DNA of 64,000 nt from Medicago truncatula (lineage: Eukaryota > Streptophyta > Magnoliopsida > Fabales > Fabaceae), in the NCBI RefSeq assembly GCF_003473485.1, contig NC_053042.1:49253762-49317761 (forward strand). The letters run 5' to 3'. Under the pieces are notes generated by a model. The model was not told the origin of the DNA, ran no database searches, and saw only the letters and a program-made list of their open reading frames with translations. Below, piece by piece: positions 28,901-40,301 of this stretch; within the stretch, counting starts at the first letter, position 1; the number at the start of each line of letters is the position of its first letter. The translations under genes were made by a program, and so were the position numbers.

Positions 28901-29832
28901 TCCTTTGCGGTGCATGTGTGGCTTAAAGCTGGGCTGTGGGAGAAAGTACAACATGCCTGTTCTAATTCTAATTGTGCAGCATACTTGATTTTCCGTTTGG
29001 TGCAGGACCTTTCACGCGATGAGAGCCAACGTTTTGCTGCCCTTTTGTGGAGCACGTGGAAACATAGAAATTTAAAGCTCTGGCAAGGCGTGTCGAAAAC
29101 AGTGGCGCAGGCCGTGGACATGGCTATTCACCTTGTAGAGGACTGGAGCATGGCTAATATGCCTGCTGCAGCAGTGCAGAGCAGCAACAACATTCCTGCA
29201 GTTGCAATCAGCAGCAGTGGTATGTCAGCAGAAGCTAATGGCAGCAGACCTTTACGTGCGGCAGCGAATAACAACAACAACAACTCTGGTATGAACAGTC
29301 GTAATGTGCAGCAGCTGTGCGTGTTGTTTATGGTTCATCCTCTTTGTCATGGCAGAGGCCTAACCAAGGTAGATTCAAGTGTAACATTGATGTCGCATTT
29401 TCAAATGAGCTGAACATCACAGGTTTGGGCATGTGCATCCGCGATGAAGGGGGAGTTTTCGTGCTTGCAAAGGCTATTCCTTTACAGGTTATACATTCTG
29501 TTCATGTAGGGGAAGTTTTGGGCCTTTATTATGCTTTGGAGTGGTTAAGTGATATGAGATTCGATAATGTGGATTTTGCCTTGGATTCTAAAACTACAGT
29601 GGATGCGTTTAACAAGTCTCGCCCGGATGTTTATGAATTTGGGCTCATTATCTCCGCTTGTAGAAGTCTATTCGACTTGCATTTCACCAACTCAAAGGTT
29701 GAGTTTAATCGGAGACAAGCGAATGAGGTAGCTCACACGATAGCTGGGGTTGCCATATTATTAGCTAGTCCCATTACTTATTCTTATGTACCTCGTTGTA
29801 TTGAACATCTGATTTTTAATGAAATGTTATAA
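25912..29832 (+). pseudogene. LINE ORF2: endonuclease, RT, zf-RVT, RNase H
   Basis: The order is as follows. The C-terminal half of an APE-type endonuclease (LTGFYGYPNGSRR, GDFNDI, SDHYPILL) lies at 25930-26350. A linker with CxxYKDGDKNTKFFHASA lies near 26690-26740. The reverse transcriptase lies at about 27100-28000 (WRPISLCNVLYKLISKVLANR, KLDISKAYDRIDW, GLRQGDPLSPYLF, LLFADDCFLFF). The zf-RVT region lies at 28600-28930. RNase H lies at 29370-29780 (DSKTTVDA..., FNRRQANEVAH). In-frame stops occur at 26607 (TAG), 26673, 28337 and 28826 (all TGA). A deletion near 26975 removes the expected KCPGPDG block and shifts frame, and there is a further frameshift near 29230-29340. The catalytic FADD motif survives, but the element cannot make a full protein. 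Confidence 0.9.
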
Positions 29833-29859
29833 GTATCTTTTATTAAAAAAATAAAAAAA
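25912..29859 (+). mobile_element. 5'-truncated L1-type LINE with TSD
   Basis: This insertion of about 3.95 kb begins inside the endonuclease domain and ends in an A-rich tail (TTATTAAAAAAATAAAAAAA). It is flanked by a 12-bp direct repeat with one mismatch: AAGAACGTGTCA at 25900-25911 and AAGAATGTGTCA at 29860-29871. The layout (5' truncation, poly(A), then TSD) is the signature of target-primed reverse transcription. The C-terminal RNase H domain places it among the plant L1 elements that carry one. Confidence 0.9.
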
Positions 29860-30208
29860 AAGAATGTGTCAACCTTTACATAGTTGATTAGGGAGCAACT
29901 ACAATTATTTAACACTTACATAATAAATCGAAGTGCTTGGGTGACTAAAGGCATGCAGACAATATTTTTCTTGTTCAAATAGACAACATATAATGTAAAA
30001 TAATTTTACATTGTTGTCCAATAAAAAATGGTCATATTATTATGTATGTTTGTTTATTTTATAGTTTAATTTATACGCCGTCAATATACAAAAGTCTTAG
30101 TCTTATTCTTAAAAAAAAGTCTTACACTTACATATGCATCAAATTGTGTTTTACCATATCATTTAACGAGTTAAAAATATATGATTTATCATTCTTTATT
30201 AATTGATT

Positions 30209-30523
30209 GGCTAAAATATGGTTTTGGTCCCTGCAAATATGCTTCGTTTTGGTTTTAGTCCCTGCAAAAAAAATTTGTTGTTTTTGGTCCCTGCAAATAT
30301 GTCTCATTTTGGTTTTGGTCCCTGGCTCCACTTTTGTGATAATTTGTACACGTGTCACATGATGACTGAACCATTTATTAGAGAAATAGTCCCTGCAAAA
30401 TCTTTTGATTTTGAAAAAGGTCCCTGCAAAATATTTTGCAGGGACCAAAAACAACAATTTTTTTTTATAGGAATTAAAACCAAAACGAGACATATTTGCA
30501 GGGACCAAAACCATATTTTAGCC
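30209..30523. mobile_element. Mutator-like MITE with 9-bp TSD
   Basis: The 315-bp element has long inverted ends (GGCTAAAATATGGTTTTGGT...) in which GGTCCCTGCAAATATG-type units recur. It is flanked by a perfect 9-bp duplication, TAATTGATT, at 30200-30208 and 30524-30532. Two overlapping opposite-strand open frames across it are by-products of the palindrome. Confidence 0.92.
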
Positions 30524-31074
30524 TAATTGATTTGACAACATATCATTGAATATATATGTAAAATTTTGCACACCAACAATGTATATAAATTAAATTCTAT
30601 TTGATGATTGTTTCTTAAAAATAATCATCAAACTTTACATTCTTATTGAATGTCAGCGTAAAAGTTTTATACACCGACAATGCACATTTCATTTTTCTTT
30701 TATAATAATAGTAATATGCAAATGAATGAAGCCTTTATGAGGAAAATGTTATGGAACATGACCAATAGACCTGATGATAGGTGGATGTATGACAATCACT
30801 CATGAATTTTGCTATTCAGAAGTCCGTTGACATGAATTTGACCGTGAAGGATGCTCGAACAAGTTATGCAATCAGGGCATCAACTTTCTCACTCTCTATC
30901 AGAGTATATAGAGGAAAAAGGAAAGAAAGCAAAGGAACAAGATAACTTGCAGAACAAACCACCTTAGTTCTCTAGTTGCTAGACTTACTATGCACCTTCA
31001 GTTTTGTATATATAGCTATTGTAAACACCTTTTTCATCAATATTTTCCTAATACTCACACTCATCTCATCTGCC

Positions 31075-31180
31075 ACAGCTCTTAAGGAAACCGGTGACCT
31101 TGATTCCATTGGTTGGGACGGCACCAACACTCGTCACTTTACAGTTCAAAGTACTTATAATCTTCAGCGGAAATAATTCA
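31075..31180 (+). pseudogene. LINE zf-RVT fragment
   Basis: A short plus-strand frame reads LKETGDLDSIGWDGTN and TRHFTVQSTYNLQRK. This resembles the region before zf-RVT in plant LINE proteins (W-G-T...FTVKSAY). Nothing else of the element is recognisable nearby. The preceding 150 bp, with a TATATATAGC stretch, may be an LTR remnant. Confidence 0.5.
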
Positions 31181-32149
31181 TTAAATTAATGATGTATATG
31201 ATCTTTATTATAGACCACATACAACATTTGATGAAAGAATCTATAATGCTAATTTTTGTTTATAATATGAGTGGTGATACATGTACACCCCCTTGTGGCA
31301 ATACACCTCTTACACCCACACAAAATCCTAACATGTGGCAAGGAAAAGGGAGAGGAGATGAAAGAGAAAGTATGATTGTGAGATGAATTTACCAAAATAT
31401 CCTTAATGTATGGGGTGTACAATAGGATGTATGATTAAAGAGTGTTCATGTAACATTTTCCTTATAATAGTGACTAGAGAGTGTATTTCTGAGGCTTATG
31501 TGTTTCAAAATGTTGGATTAATTTTGTGGGTTTTTTCCTTTTGCTTTGCCATCTTTTAATTTAAAAAAAAAAAAAGGAAGTAAATATACTTTATACTACC
31601 TGATAAGACTTTTTTCAGGGAAATAAACGTAATAGTAGTAGTGGTCGGTATGTGAATATATTTGTATAGCAAACCGTTAAGAAAATTATAACAAAAATAG
31701 AAGCAAAGCATATTCCCCTAAAAAAAGAAAGAAGCAAAGTACACTAATGTGAATATTTTAGGCTGGCGTTCCCTTAAAATGAGCAGCCAACATCAAAACC
31801 GCTTTTGTCAAAATATCTTTCTAATCCAAACCGGTAACACAGTTTGGTAACGAACGGTATCACTTTGCAGTCTTAAATAATTCGTAGCCTCGTTTCGAAA
31901 TTCCCAAACGCCCCTTGTTATCCGCATCTTTGTCTTTGTTGTTTTTCACGATTTTTAATAACTTTTATGACAACTTTCTCTCTCATACTCACATTATTTT
32001 TTTTGCTTTATCTCTCTATTGCTTTGATTTTTGTGCCAATATCTCATTTCTTTGTAAAATTTTGGTTGCAACAAAAGTTGTCACATATATAGATGTTCAA
32101 ATAACACAACTCTTTTTCCACACACCTCATTTGACTTACATCGAGTCTC
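31181..32149. other. Intergenic DNA, no gene seen
   Basis: This is AT-rich sequence. The stretch 31255-31440 has a GTACACCCCC...GGGGTGTAC pair of inverted segments and may be a decayed MITE, but I could not define its ends. Confidence 0.4.
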
Positions 32150-32309
32150 GTTAACGAGTGTCTCCGGGACACTTTTAAAGCATCCCAAATTTAAGAACTA
32201 TTCTTTCAAAAAGTCAATTATTATAATTTTCAATGCATTCATTACACAATTTTCATCAAAAACTTACTATTTAAAATGCTTAAAGAGTGTCTCGGGGACA
32301 CTCGTTAAC
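32150..32309. mobile_element. Short palindromic MITE
   Basis: The inverted ends, GTTAACGAGTGTCTCCGGGA and (reverse-complemented) GTTAACGAGTGTCCCCGAGA, continue to a shared TTTAAAGCAT/TTTAAGCATT segment. The unit is about 160 bp. No target-site duplication was found, so the superfamily is open. Confidence 0.65.
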
Positions 32310-33070
32310 ATTTCCCAATAATTAATTAATTAATTGTTAGTTATCCTTTTTTTAATTATAGAATCTTTTTAAAAAGTTTGTTTTTCCATAAATATATTCA
32401 TCTCGCTGTCTATTATAAATTTACTTTTTTAGATTAATTGAATAACAAATGTATCTAATCTATAATATACACTAGATACATTACTTCTTTAATTAATCAA
32501 ACATGCGATTTTTTTTTTTATATAATAATGAGTAGAGAAAGTAATATATGGTAACCAATGAAATAGGAAGAATAATGATTTTACCAATGTTTTTTTTTTG
32601 TTGTCAAGATGTTGCCGAATTATTAATTTTTTTTAAACACGATGTTACCAAATTATTTATTTTTTAAAAAGAATATTACCAAATTATTCTTATTAACTAG
32701 TATTCTTGTATTCTAATCATCATAAATTCAAAATCAGAAAATAATAAATTGAGAATGATGTTTAAAAAAGGTGAAATTAAAATTTCATGGAAAATTATAA
32801 GTGACAGTTATTTGTTGAAGGAAAAAGTAAACTTATTTTGCACAAACTATCTCTTCAAATGTGACACAAACTTTAAAATGAAAATAGTTGATATTAAATA
32901 CATTATAAATAAAAAATAATAATTTAGTAATGGAGAACATTTCAAACAAATTTAATATTTTAAAATGTTTTTTTTTTATCAATTATCTAATTTAATTTGT
33001 GTAAAATGATTCAAATAATTTATTATTTAGGATAGAAGAAATATTAAATTAATTAATTAAATAATTGAAT
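32310..33070. other. AT-rich intergenic DNA upstream of F-box gene 1
   Basis: No gene is seen. The stretch is highly AT-rich with poly-T runs. It may include distal promoter sequence of the first F-box gene. Confidence 0.4.
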
Positions 33071-33969
33071 AAGAAATGAACGAAAGTACCAAACACATCA
33101 AAACCTCTGCATTTTGTGTTTCATTCATTCATTCATCAACAACTCTGTTCCTGAACAAGGACAACCACATCATTTTCCACCCCGCACTCTTCTCGTGTTT
33201 GTCTTCTAAGGTCGACTCTCTCTCTCTCTCTCTCTCGTACTGTACACACATGAATAATTACAAGACACAATCATGCATGTACTTTCATATCTTGTTTCAT
33301 CTCTAATTCCTTAAAGATAGAAAATTTATGTCATAGGTATTAGATCTTCGTTTGAATTGACCAATCCATGATTTTTTTAGTCCCCAAGAGTTGTTTTGTT
33401 TGATTTTTCATTTCTTGGTTTCTTGAATTTGGTTGATCAGAGGAAGTTGGTGGTAATTGAACAAACCAGTTATTGTTTTTTTATTTTTTTTGGATATGAC
33501 ACTTTCAAGATCTGATGCGAGAAAATTAGAATTTTTTGTATTAGGAAGGATAATGGAATTTGGCACAAGTTACTTAGTGAAGTTAATTCTTCATTTTTCA
33601 CTCATTCCAAATCCAAAATTTCATTTTTGATAATCATGTTTTGATTTTTCACTCATGATGAAATTGTCTAATCAAAGATCGATCTGAACTTTAACAGTGT
33701 TTTTTTTTTTCCTTCTTTTTCTGAGTTTATGGTTATGGAACAAAGATGTTGCTTCAGTGATATTAGATGTATCTAATTTCTTAGTTTAAATTGATCATTT
33801 GTTCATTTCTTTGGCACAAAGATGTGGAACTTTGGTGATGTTTTTAATTGATTTACCCCTTGTTAATTTCAGAAAATGTTTTCTTCTTTTTATGTTTAAA
33901 CTTACTTTTTTGTTTTAAATTTGGTTTCTGTAGGCGTTCCTTTGCGCTGAAATTCTGAAAACAGGCGTA
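33071..33969 (+). promoter_or_regulatory. F-box gene 1 5' UTR with probable intron
   Basis: A pyrimidine-rich stretch at about 33100-33210 ends TTCTAAG|GTCGAC, followed by a (CT)n microsatellite (33217-33236). About 720 bp later the sequence TTTCTGTAG|GCGTTCC (acceptor at 33933) leads into the start codon at 33970. This suggests a 5' UTR exon and a leader intron. Splice sites are inferred from consensus only. Confidence 0.4.
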
Positions 33970-35282
33970 ATGGAAGACGTTGTTTCGAACACGAGGAGAT
34001 GGGAGGATCTGGACACAGATATTTTGGTGAAGATTTTTCAGTTGCTTGACATATTCGAGTTAACTTCTGGCATTGCTCATGTTTGTAGCGCATGGCGCAT
34101 GGCTTGTTGTGATCCACTTCTTTGGAAGACACTTGATTTGTCAATGTTGAGAAGTAACTTCATCAAGATTCCATTAGAGCCTTTTGTTTACGTTGATGAA
34201 CGGTCTGATAAGAAATTAACCCGATTATTGAAGATTTCCTTGAATCTGAGCAGAATGAGTATAGTGACATTAATCTTCCATTTCAACTTGTACGTGAGTG
34301 ATGATCAGTTGACATACACTGCTGAAAGGTAATTTCAACTTTAAAATATATTTAGAGAGATTAATGGATATGCACCGTCAGTGGAATGTTGTTTTACACT
34401 GACAACCAATTAGAACTCACCAACATAACAAATAACTGCGTAACGACCTTTTATTTAAAAACCATCAAACATGATTCGCTAGATTGAAGAATTGTAATCG
34501 GTTCATTGGATGTCAGTATAAAATAACTTTACTCTTACAATGCATATTCAATTAATTTCCTAACTTGAATTGAACCACCTTTTCATAAGATGTTTGGTAG
34601 GATAAGTTGCTTGTATTTTTATTTTTGAAAAGAGAATGCGGCACTCCTTGCTAGTTATTAACACTTCCAAATGGAGATTGCAACGTGGATTACTTAAATA
34701 ACTAATCTCGCCCCTTGTTGTAGGTGCCCACATCTCAAACGACTGGTTCTGCCGGCTTGGAACAGAATTAAAAGAACAGGAATGTGCAAGGCAATCCGTT
34801 GCTGGAAAGAGCTAGAGTCTCTAACAATGCCTAGTATAGCAAACCCGCCATATTTTCTAGAGGAAATTGCAACAAACTGCAAGAACTTCAGTGAACTCAA
34901 GATTATGGGGCCATGTGACATCTTCTTTGCTTCAACTCTTGCTGCATTTGTTCCAAAATTGAGATTCTTGAGCCTTCGGTGTTCAACGCTATATAGGGAT
35001 GTTCTCATTCTCATCCTAGACAGCTTAGAACATTTAGAAGTGCTCAATATATCACATTGCATTCTAATGGAATGTCTCCCCCCTCCTCAACATAAAAAAA
35101 TTATCAATGAAATTGATTCTACTATCCGCCAGAAGGCTTCTCGATTGCGCGAATTTATCACATGCATGGATGACTCGTGTATCATGTGCCAACGTACAAG
35201 AACTGATGAAGGGATAGTTAGGTGGTACAAGTATGAGGAAGGATTTTGGAAAGAAGATGAGGTGAAGTCTCTTGCACTCTAA
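33970..35282 (+). CDS. F-box/LRR protein, At3g48880 type, copy 1
   Basis: This is a probable substrate-recognition subunit of an SCF ubiquitin ligase, and its target is unknown. Two exons, 33970-34328 and 34724-35282, join within an Arg codon (AG|G) to give 305 aa. The F-box spans about residues 9-52 (RWEDLDTDILVKIFQLLDIFELTSGIAHVCSAWR... with LLWKTLDLS). Leucine-rich repeats follow at about 105-255 (ESLTMPSI, NFSELKIMG, LRFLSLRCS, LEVLNISHC). The last 45 residues are a conserved tail with C-x4-C-x2-C (TCMDDSCIMCQRT) and IVRWYKYEEGFWK. The intron contains a palindromic MITE (about 34357-34558) that copy 2 also carries. A solo LTR lies about 500 bp downstream. It is about 91% identical to copy 2 (27 differences counted by eye). 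Confidence 0.95.
34357..34558. mobile_element. MITE in F-box gene 1 intron
   Basis: The ends are inverted: GAGATTAATGGATATGCACC, and a right end resembling its reverse complement (GCATATTCAATTAATTTC). The interior has TTTTACACTGAC and GTCAGTATAAAAT in opposite arms. The same insertion is in the intron of copy 2 at 39381-39582, so it predates that duplication. The ends are approximate. Confidence 0.7.
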
Positions 35283-35785
35283 GCAGACAATAACTGCGAT
35301 CTGGTTGTTGAACATTTTCGGTTGTTAAGTTTTTCTTTTAATTGTAGATTCAAATAACAAATTTGAATGATTACAAATTGGTGTTGTTGTGCCCTTTAAA
35401 AGGAGTTTGTTAAATCTTGTAACTGTGCATAAGAATAAGTTCTATTTTGTGCTCTAAGTTTAGTTGGCTTCATTTTATAAGACTGTTTGTTTTCTTTCAC
35501 CGAAAATTTATAGCAACATTTTTGAAAATTAAAGGCATAACATGCAAAGTGAGGACCGAATATTTGTGCTTGAAACTTGTATTAGTGGCACTGCTCTCAA
35601 GTTTGATTGATTTGAGGTGCTACCTTCACATACAATCCTTCTTGAGTTTTAGCATTTACAATAATCTGTGGTAAGTACATCATGTTTAAAACAAGTATTC
35701 ACAATATGATTAAGTTTGCTACTGTCTTGTATAACATTGTTATTGAAGGGGTTCGTGTTTTAGGAGCATAATTGGAGTTTGTCAG

Positions 35786-36526
35786 TGTTGTGAATTCGGA
35801 CTCAAAATCACACAAATACAAACTATGATGTGTGGAGCAAAGGAAAGTAGTAACCAATATCAAAGCAAACAACAAGCAACAACAATAATAACAACATCTA
35901 GATCTAATCTAGCAATCAAAGTGAAAAGCTCAAAACCACAAACAAAAGATAAAGAGAGAAGAGAAACAAGCACACCAAAGATTGTTGACCCAGTTCGGTC
36001 CAACTTGACCTAATCTGGGGGAGATATTGATCTCTCCAATCCACTATCAATGAGTTCTTACAAAGAGATACAAATGAGTTGCAAGAAATTAGCTTTGACA
36101 AGCTCACAAAGAACAAAACTTAATTTCTATCCATTTTCTCAATCTCACCAATGAACAAGACACTTAATGATTTTCACTCACCCAAGATGTTTACAATGTT
36201 TTCCAACCTAAGAGAACCCTAATCAAAGACCCTCAACCCTAAAGTTATCTCCTTTGATTTCCCTAGTTTTTCTCTCTTGAAGCTCTTCCCAAAAAATGAA
36301 GAATAAAGCCTTAAATAGTGTTCAGGAATACGCAACATCGTGCCACGTTTCGAGCCCATCGTGCTACGATGGAGTTGGCAGCAGTACAGTACTTACTCTT
36401 ATCTCCTGCATCGTGCCACGTTTCTCCTGCATCGAGCCACGTTCCTCCTGGATCGTGCCACGTTGCCCTGCAAACGTGCCACGATTTTTCCAGGCTTCAA
36501 CTTCAATTTTGAGACACATTTCAACA
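35786..36526 (-). mobile_element. Solo LTR, Ty1/copia-like
   Basis: The unit starts TGTTGTGAATTCGGACT and ends CATTTCAACA, so it has TGTTG...CAACA termini and is 741 bp long. The flanks are GTCAG (35781-35785) and GTCAC (36527-36531), a 5-bp duplication with one mismatch. It contains the CCCAGTTCGGTCCAACTTGA stretch and repeated (A)TCGTGCCACGTT units near 36340-36490. A related LTR end lies next to copia gag at 47096, which gives the family and the minus orientation. It is absent from the equivalent place behind F-box gene 2. Confidence 0.75.
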
Positions 36527-36531
36527 GTCAC

Positions 36532-38670
36532 CAAAATGGTGGAAGGGGTGGACACGTTGAAATGCCTTTCTTTGTAAACAAGCATGGAGAATGCTTTCAA
36601 CAGGGGTCAAAAGTTGCGCAATTCATCCCAAAGATTTTCATTTCTGAACTATGAGGCATGACGTATAGAGACAAACACTGGACATGGATACTAGGCAGAC
36701 ATTGGACATAATATGAACACAAAATATGTTACACTTCTAATGTAAAAAATAATGTAGGTCTGGCAATATATATAAATAATAGATAAAATAATATTTGACC
36801 AATTTTTTTATGGTAAATAATATATGAACATCGTTTATAAAAGATTTTTAAGAGATATAATTTGATGGTTGATATAGATAAAACAATATAAATATCTAGA
36901 ACGAGTTGTTTGAGAGGAGTATGTGTTGAAACACATGCGTAAAATTATAGAGATCTATTTTTTAGATTCATTGAATAGTTGAATTATTTGGTCAATAATA
37001 TAGACCATATTTCTAATTATTCAATGAATTTAAAAAATGATTTTTCACTTATAAGTTATAATAGAGGGAGTATGTTGCAATTGAGTCTTCCTACAAACCT
37101 TATTTACCATAATCACCATACCACTTTAGATGCCTCTTGCTCCAGATGTGGTGCCCCTCAAGAGTCTATTCGATCTTCATTGTCTTGGAAATATTGTTGA
37201 GTTCAAACACCTTTCTTAAAACCTGTCTTATTCTCATACTCTGCGTGAAGGCAACTCTAGTGCAAACTGATTAGCCAAATTGGATGCATGGACATTTCTT
37301 AGGCTTGTGTTGTATCATGTATTCGTCTCTTTAAAATTGCAGACTTCACTGCTAAGGAGCATTAGGATGCTTCTCCCCTTCTCATACACGCCCCTTTTTG
37401 ATAATTTTTATTTATTTTTACTTTTTACATTTTTAATAAAGAAAATAATACGTGTCATATCTTGTTTGGTCGAACGGAGGTATATGCACACTAAAAATCA
37501 CTATATAGTGTATAAAATATTTAATTTGGAATTCTATTTACACTTTTTCATTGAGTGCCTGAATCAATTATGGTAATAATTTTTTTGGGTCAAAGTTATG
37601 ATAATGGATTTTAACTACTCATATTGACCGCATTTATTCATATCGCTTATAGGGATATCAACAAAGGTTTGACGTTCTTATCGAGTCTCTGAGAATTTAG
37701 TATTTAACCATTACTCCAAAATTTCTTCATATCAAAGTAAGCATTTATATTTGATATCTCATTCTCATTTTTGAGGTATAAATCTTTTTCTCATTGATTT
37801 ATCATATCGATACATTGAATGATCAATTTGGTTTGATTTTTTTAAAGTAATTTATGTATACGTCTATTATTTTGTAGTTTTGTTAGTGATTTCATACATT
37901 TGTATTTGGTTGTTGCTTTAAACTCATTCACTGCTATACGGTAAAGAATATCCCTCTATAAATTTTTTTTTTCTTTTTCTTTCCAGCCTTGACTGAGTGT
38001 TACAAAAATCTTAATATTTCATCTTTTATGAATTATATGGAACGTTTGTGTTCCAGTTATCCCACAATTGTTCATGTGAGATTTAAATACTATAAAAACT
38101 CTTTAAAAAAAATTAGATTTTTTTAACAAAATATCAAATATATATGATTTTTTTTAAGCTCAAAAAACATAAGAATTCATATTTAATTCACCCCTTGTTA
38201 AAAAAAATTAAACTTTTGCGAGGGAGATTTCTATAATGTACTAAATATTACTTCAAAAATAAATTCAAAATTTTGAAAGATAATGATAAGTTGACTTAAA
38301 ACAAAACTTTAGAGGGACTAAAAACAACTTGATATCTTTATAAAGATCAGAAACTTATTTAACCCTTAAAACTATTTTATTTTAGTTAAATCTCGTGTAA
38401 GCTTGCAGTTTAAAATGGTCAAACAAAATCAATGCATACATTTTTAAGAATTAATTCAATTAGTATAATTTTGAAGCAATGAGATAATTGTTTATCGATA
38501 CAAGCATAGGAAATCAAATTGCCATGATTTTAAGAAGTTCCTTAAAAAAAAATGTTTTTAAGAAGTAAAAATAAGATAAATTGAAGCGTATAGCTATCTA
38601 CAAGTAAAAAAAAAGGTGCATACTTACTTATTTGGACTCGTTAGTTATGTCAATGAGCAGAAAATTAATT
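36532..38670. repeat. Duplicated flank, unit 1 of the F-box array
   Basis: No gene is recognised. From about 36600 onward this DNA is collinear with the sequence behind F-box gene 2 (about 40670-43200). Shared blocks include TTTAAAATTGCAGACTTC near 37330 and 41475, and ATTTTTAATAAAGAAAATAA near 37427 and 41567. AACTCATTCACTG...TATACGGTAA also recurs near 37920 and 42500. It therefore belongs to a segmental duplication of several kb. Identity is visibly lower than in the genes. Confidence 0.7.
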
Positions 38671-38982
38671 TTATTTGCAAGACATTTTGTGCAATATAAG
38701 CATAGAAAATCTTTCATGTTAAGAATGATGTGACCGTGTGACCAAAACAACATTTTTGAAATTCTTCAAAACAAAGTTTCACACGAATGATTCGAACACA
38801 ACTCCTAATGAAATTTAAGTTGATTTCTTAAAATCTAGACCAATCTATGTTCGCTATACTGTTGTATTTATTTTATCAACTACTCGAATATGCATACTTT
38901 AAACTTATTTATGTTTTAAATTTGGGTTTCTCCTAGTGAAATGCTCTGACGAGCTTCTTAAGAATTTCAGAAAATCGGCATA
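38671..38982 (+). promoter_or_regulatory. F-box gene 2 upstream region, chimeric origin
   Basis: The stretch up to about 38705 resembles the start of F-box gene 3: AAAATTAATTTTATTTGCA followed by TTGTGCAATATAAG, where gene 3 has TTGTGCAATGGAATC. The gene-3-like ATG is ATA here. From about 38900 it switches to a gene-1-like leader (TTTAAATTTGGGTTTCTCCTAG), giving a probable leader-intron acceptor at about 38937. Confidence 0.5.
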
Positions 38983-40301
38983 ATGGAAGGCATTGTTTCG
39001 AACACGAGGAGATGGGAGGATCTGGACACAGATATTTTGGTGAAGATTTTTCTGTTGCTTGACATCTTCGAGTTAACTTCTGGCATTGCTCATGTTTGTA
39101 GCGCATGGCGCATGGCTTGCTGTGATCAACTTCTTTGGAAGACACTTGATTTGTCAATGTTGAGAAGTAACTTCATCAAGATTCCAATGGAGCCTTTTGT
39201 TTACGTTGCTGAACAATCTGATAAGAAATTAACCCGATTATTGAAGATTTCCTTGAACCTCAGCAGGCAGAGTATAGTGACATTAATCTTCCATTTCAAC
39301 TTGTATGTAAGTGATGATCAGTTGACATACACTGCTGAAAGGTAATTTGAATAATTTCAACTTTAAAATTTGTATATATAGAGATTAATGGATATGCACC
39401 GTTGGTGGAAAAGTGTTTTACACTTAAAAACAAATTAGAACCCACCGACATAACAAATAATTGTGTAACTTCCTTTTTTTAAACCGTCAAACATGATTCG
39501 CAAGATTGAAGATTTGTGATTGGTTCATTGGATGTCAGTGTAAAATAACTTTACAGTTACGGTGCATATTCCATTAATCTCATAACTTACATTGAACCAC
39601 CTTTTTATGCATATTTTGTAGGATAAGTTGCTTGTATTTTTATTTTTGAAAAGAGAATGCGGCATTCTAGTTATTAGTACTCCTTCAAAATGGAGAGTAC
39701 AATGTGAATTGCCTAAGTAACTAATCTTGTCCCTTGTTGCAGGTGCCCACGGCTCAAACGCCTTGTTCTGCCGGCTTGGAACAGAATTAAAAGTACAGGA
39801 ATGTGCAAGGCAATCCGTTCCTGGAAAGAGCTGGAGTCTTTGACAATGCCTACTATAGAAAACGCGCCATATTTTCTAGATGAAATTGCAACAAACTGCA
39901 AGAACTTCAGTGAACTCAAGATTATGGGGCCATGTAACATCTTCTTTGCTTCAATTCTTGCTACATATTTTCCAAAATTGAGAGTCTTGAGCCTTCGGTG
40001 CTCAACCCTATACAGAGATGTTCTCATTTTCATCCTAGACAGCTTAGAACATTTAGAAGTGCTCAACATATCACATTGCATTCTAATGGAAGGTCTCCCC
40101 CCTCCTCACTATAAAAAAATTATCAATGAAATTGATTCTACTATTCGCCAAAAGGCTTCTCGATTGCGCGAATTTATCACATGCATGGATGACTCGTGCA
40201 TCATGTGCCAACGTACAAGAACTGATGAAGGGATAATTAGGTGGTACAAGTACGAGGAAGGATTTTGGAAAGTAGATGAGGTGAAGTCTCTTGCACTTTA
40301 A
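38983..40301 (+). CDS. F-box/LRR protein, At3g48880 type, copy 2
   Basis: This is a tandem duplicate of copy 1, with two exons, 38983-39341 and 39743-40301. The phase, intron position and length (305 aa) are the same. The F-box (RWEDLDTDILVKIFLLLDIFELTSG..., HVCSAWRMACC), the leucine-rich repeats and the tail (TCMDDSCIMCQRT, IIRWYKYEEGFWK) are all intact. Differences from copy 1 cluster in the middle of the LRR region: STLAAFVPKLRF in copy 1 is SILATYFPKLRV here, and SIANPPYFLEE is TIENAPYFLDE. This is the pattern expected if target recognition is changing while the SKP1-binding end is conserved. No truncation or frameshift is seen. Confidence 0.95.
39381..39582. mobile_element. MITE in F-box gene 2 intron (shared)
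   Basis: Near-palindromic ends (GAGATTAATGGATATGCACC; the right arm reads GGTGCATATTCCATTAATCT) mark about 200 bp. It is the same insertion as at 34357-34558. Its arms are better preserved here than in copy 1. Confidence 0.8.

Noticed and set aside
30128..30526. Two opposite-strand open frames of more than 100 codons with repeated LVPANM-like words
   Set aside because: Both are translations of the two arms of a palindromic MULE MITE.
36318..36654. Several overlapping open frames with repeated (C)HRATF / SCHVPP words
   Set aside because: They are translations of the repeated ATCGTGCCACGTT-type units inside the solo LTR and its right border.
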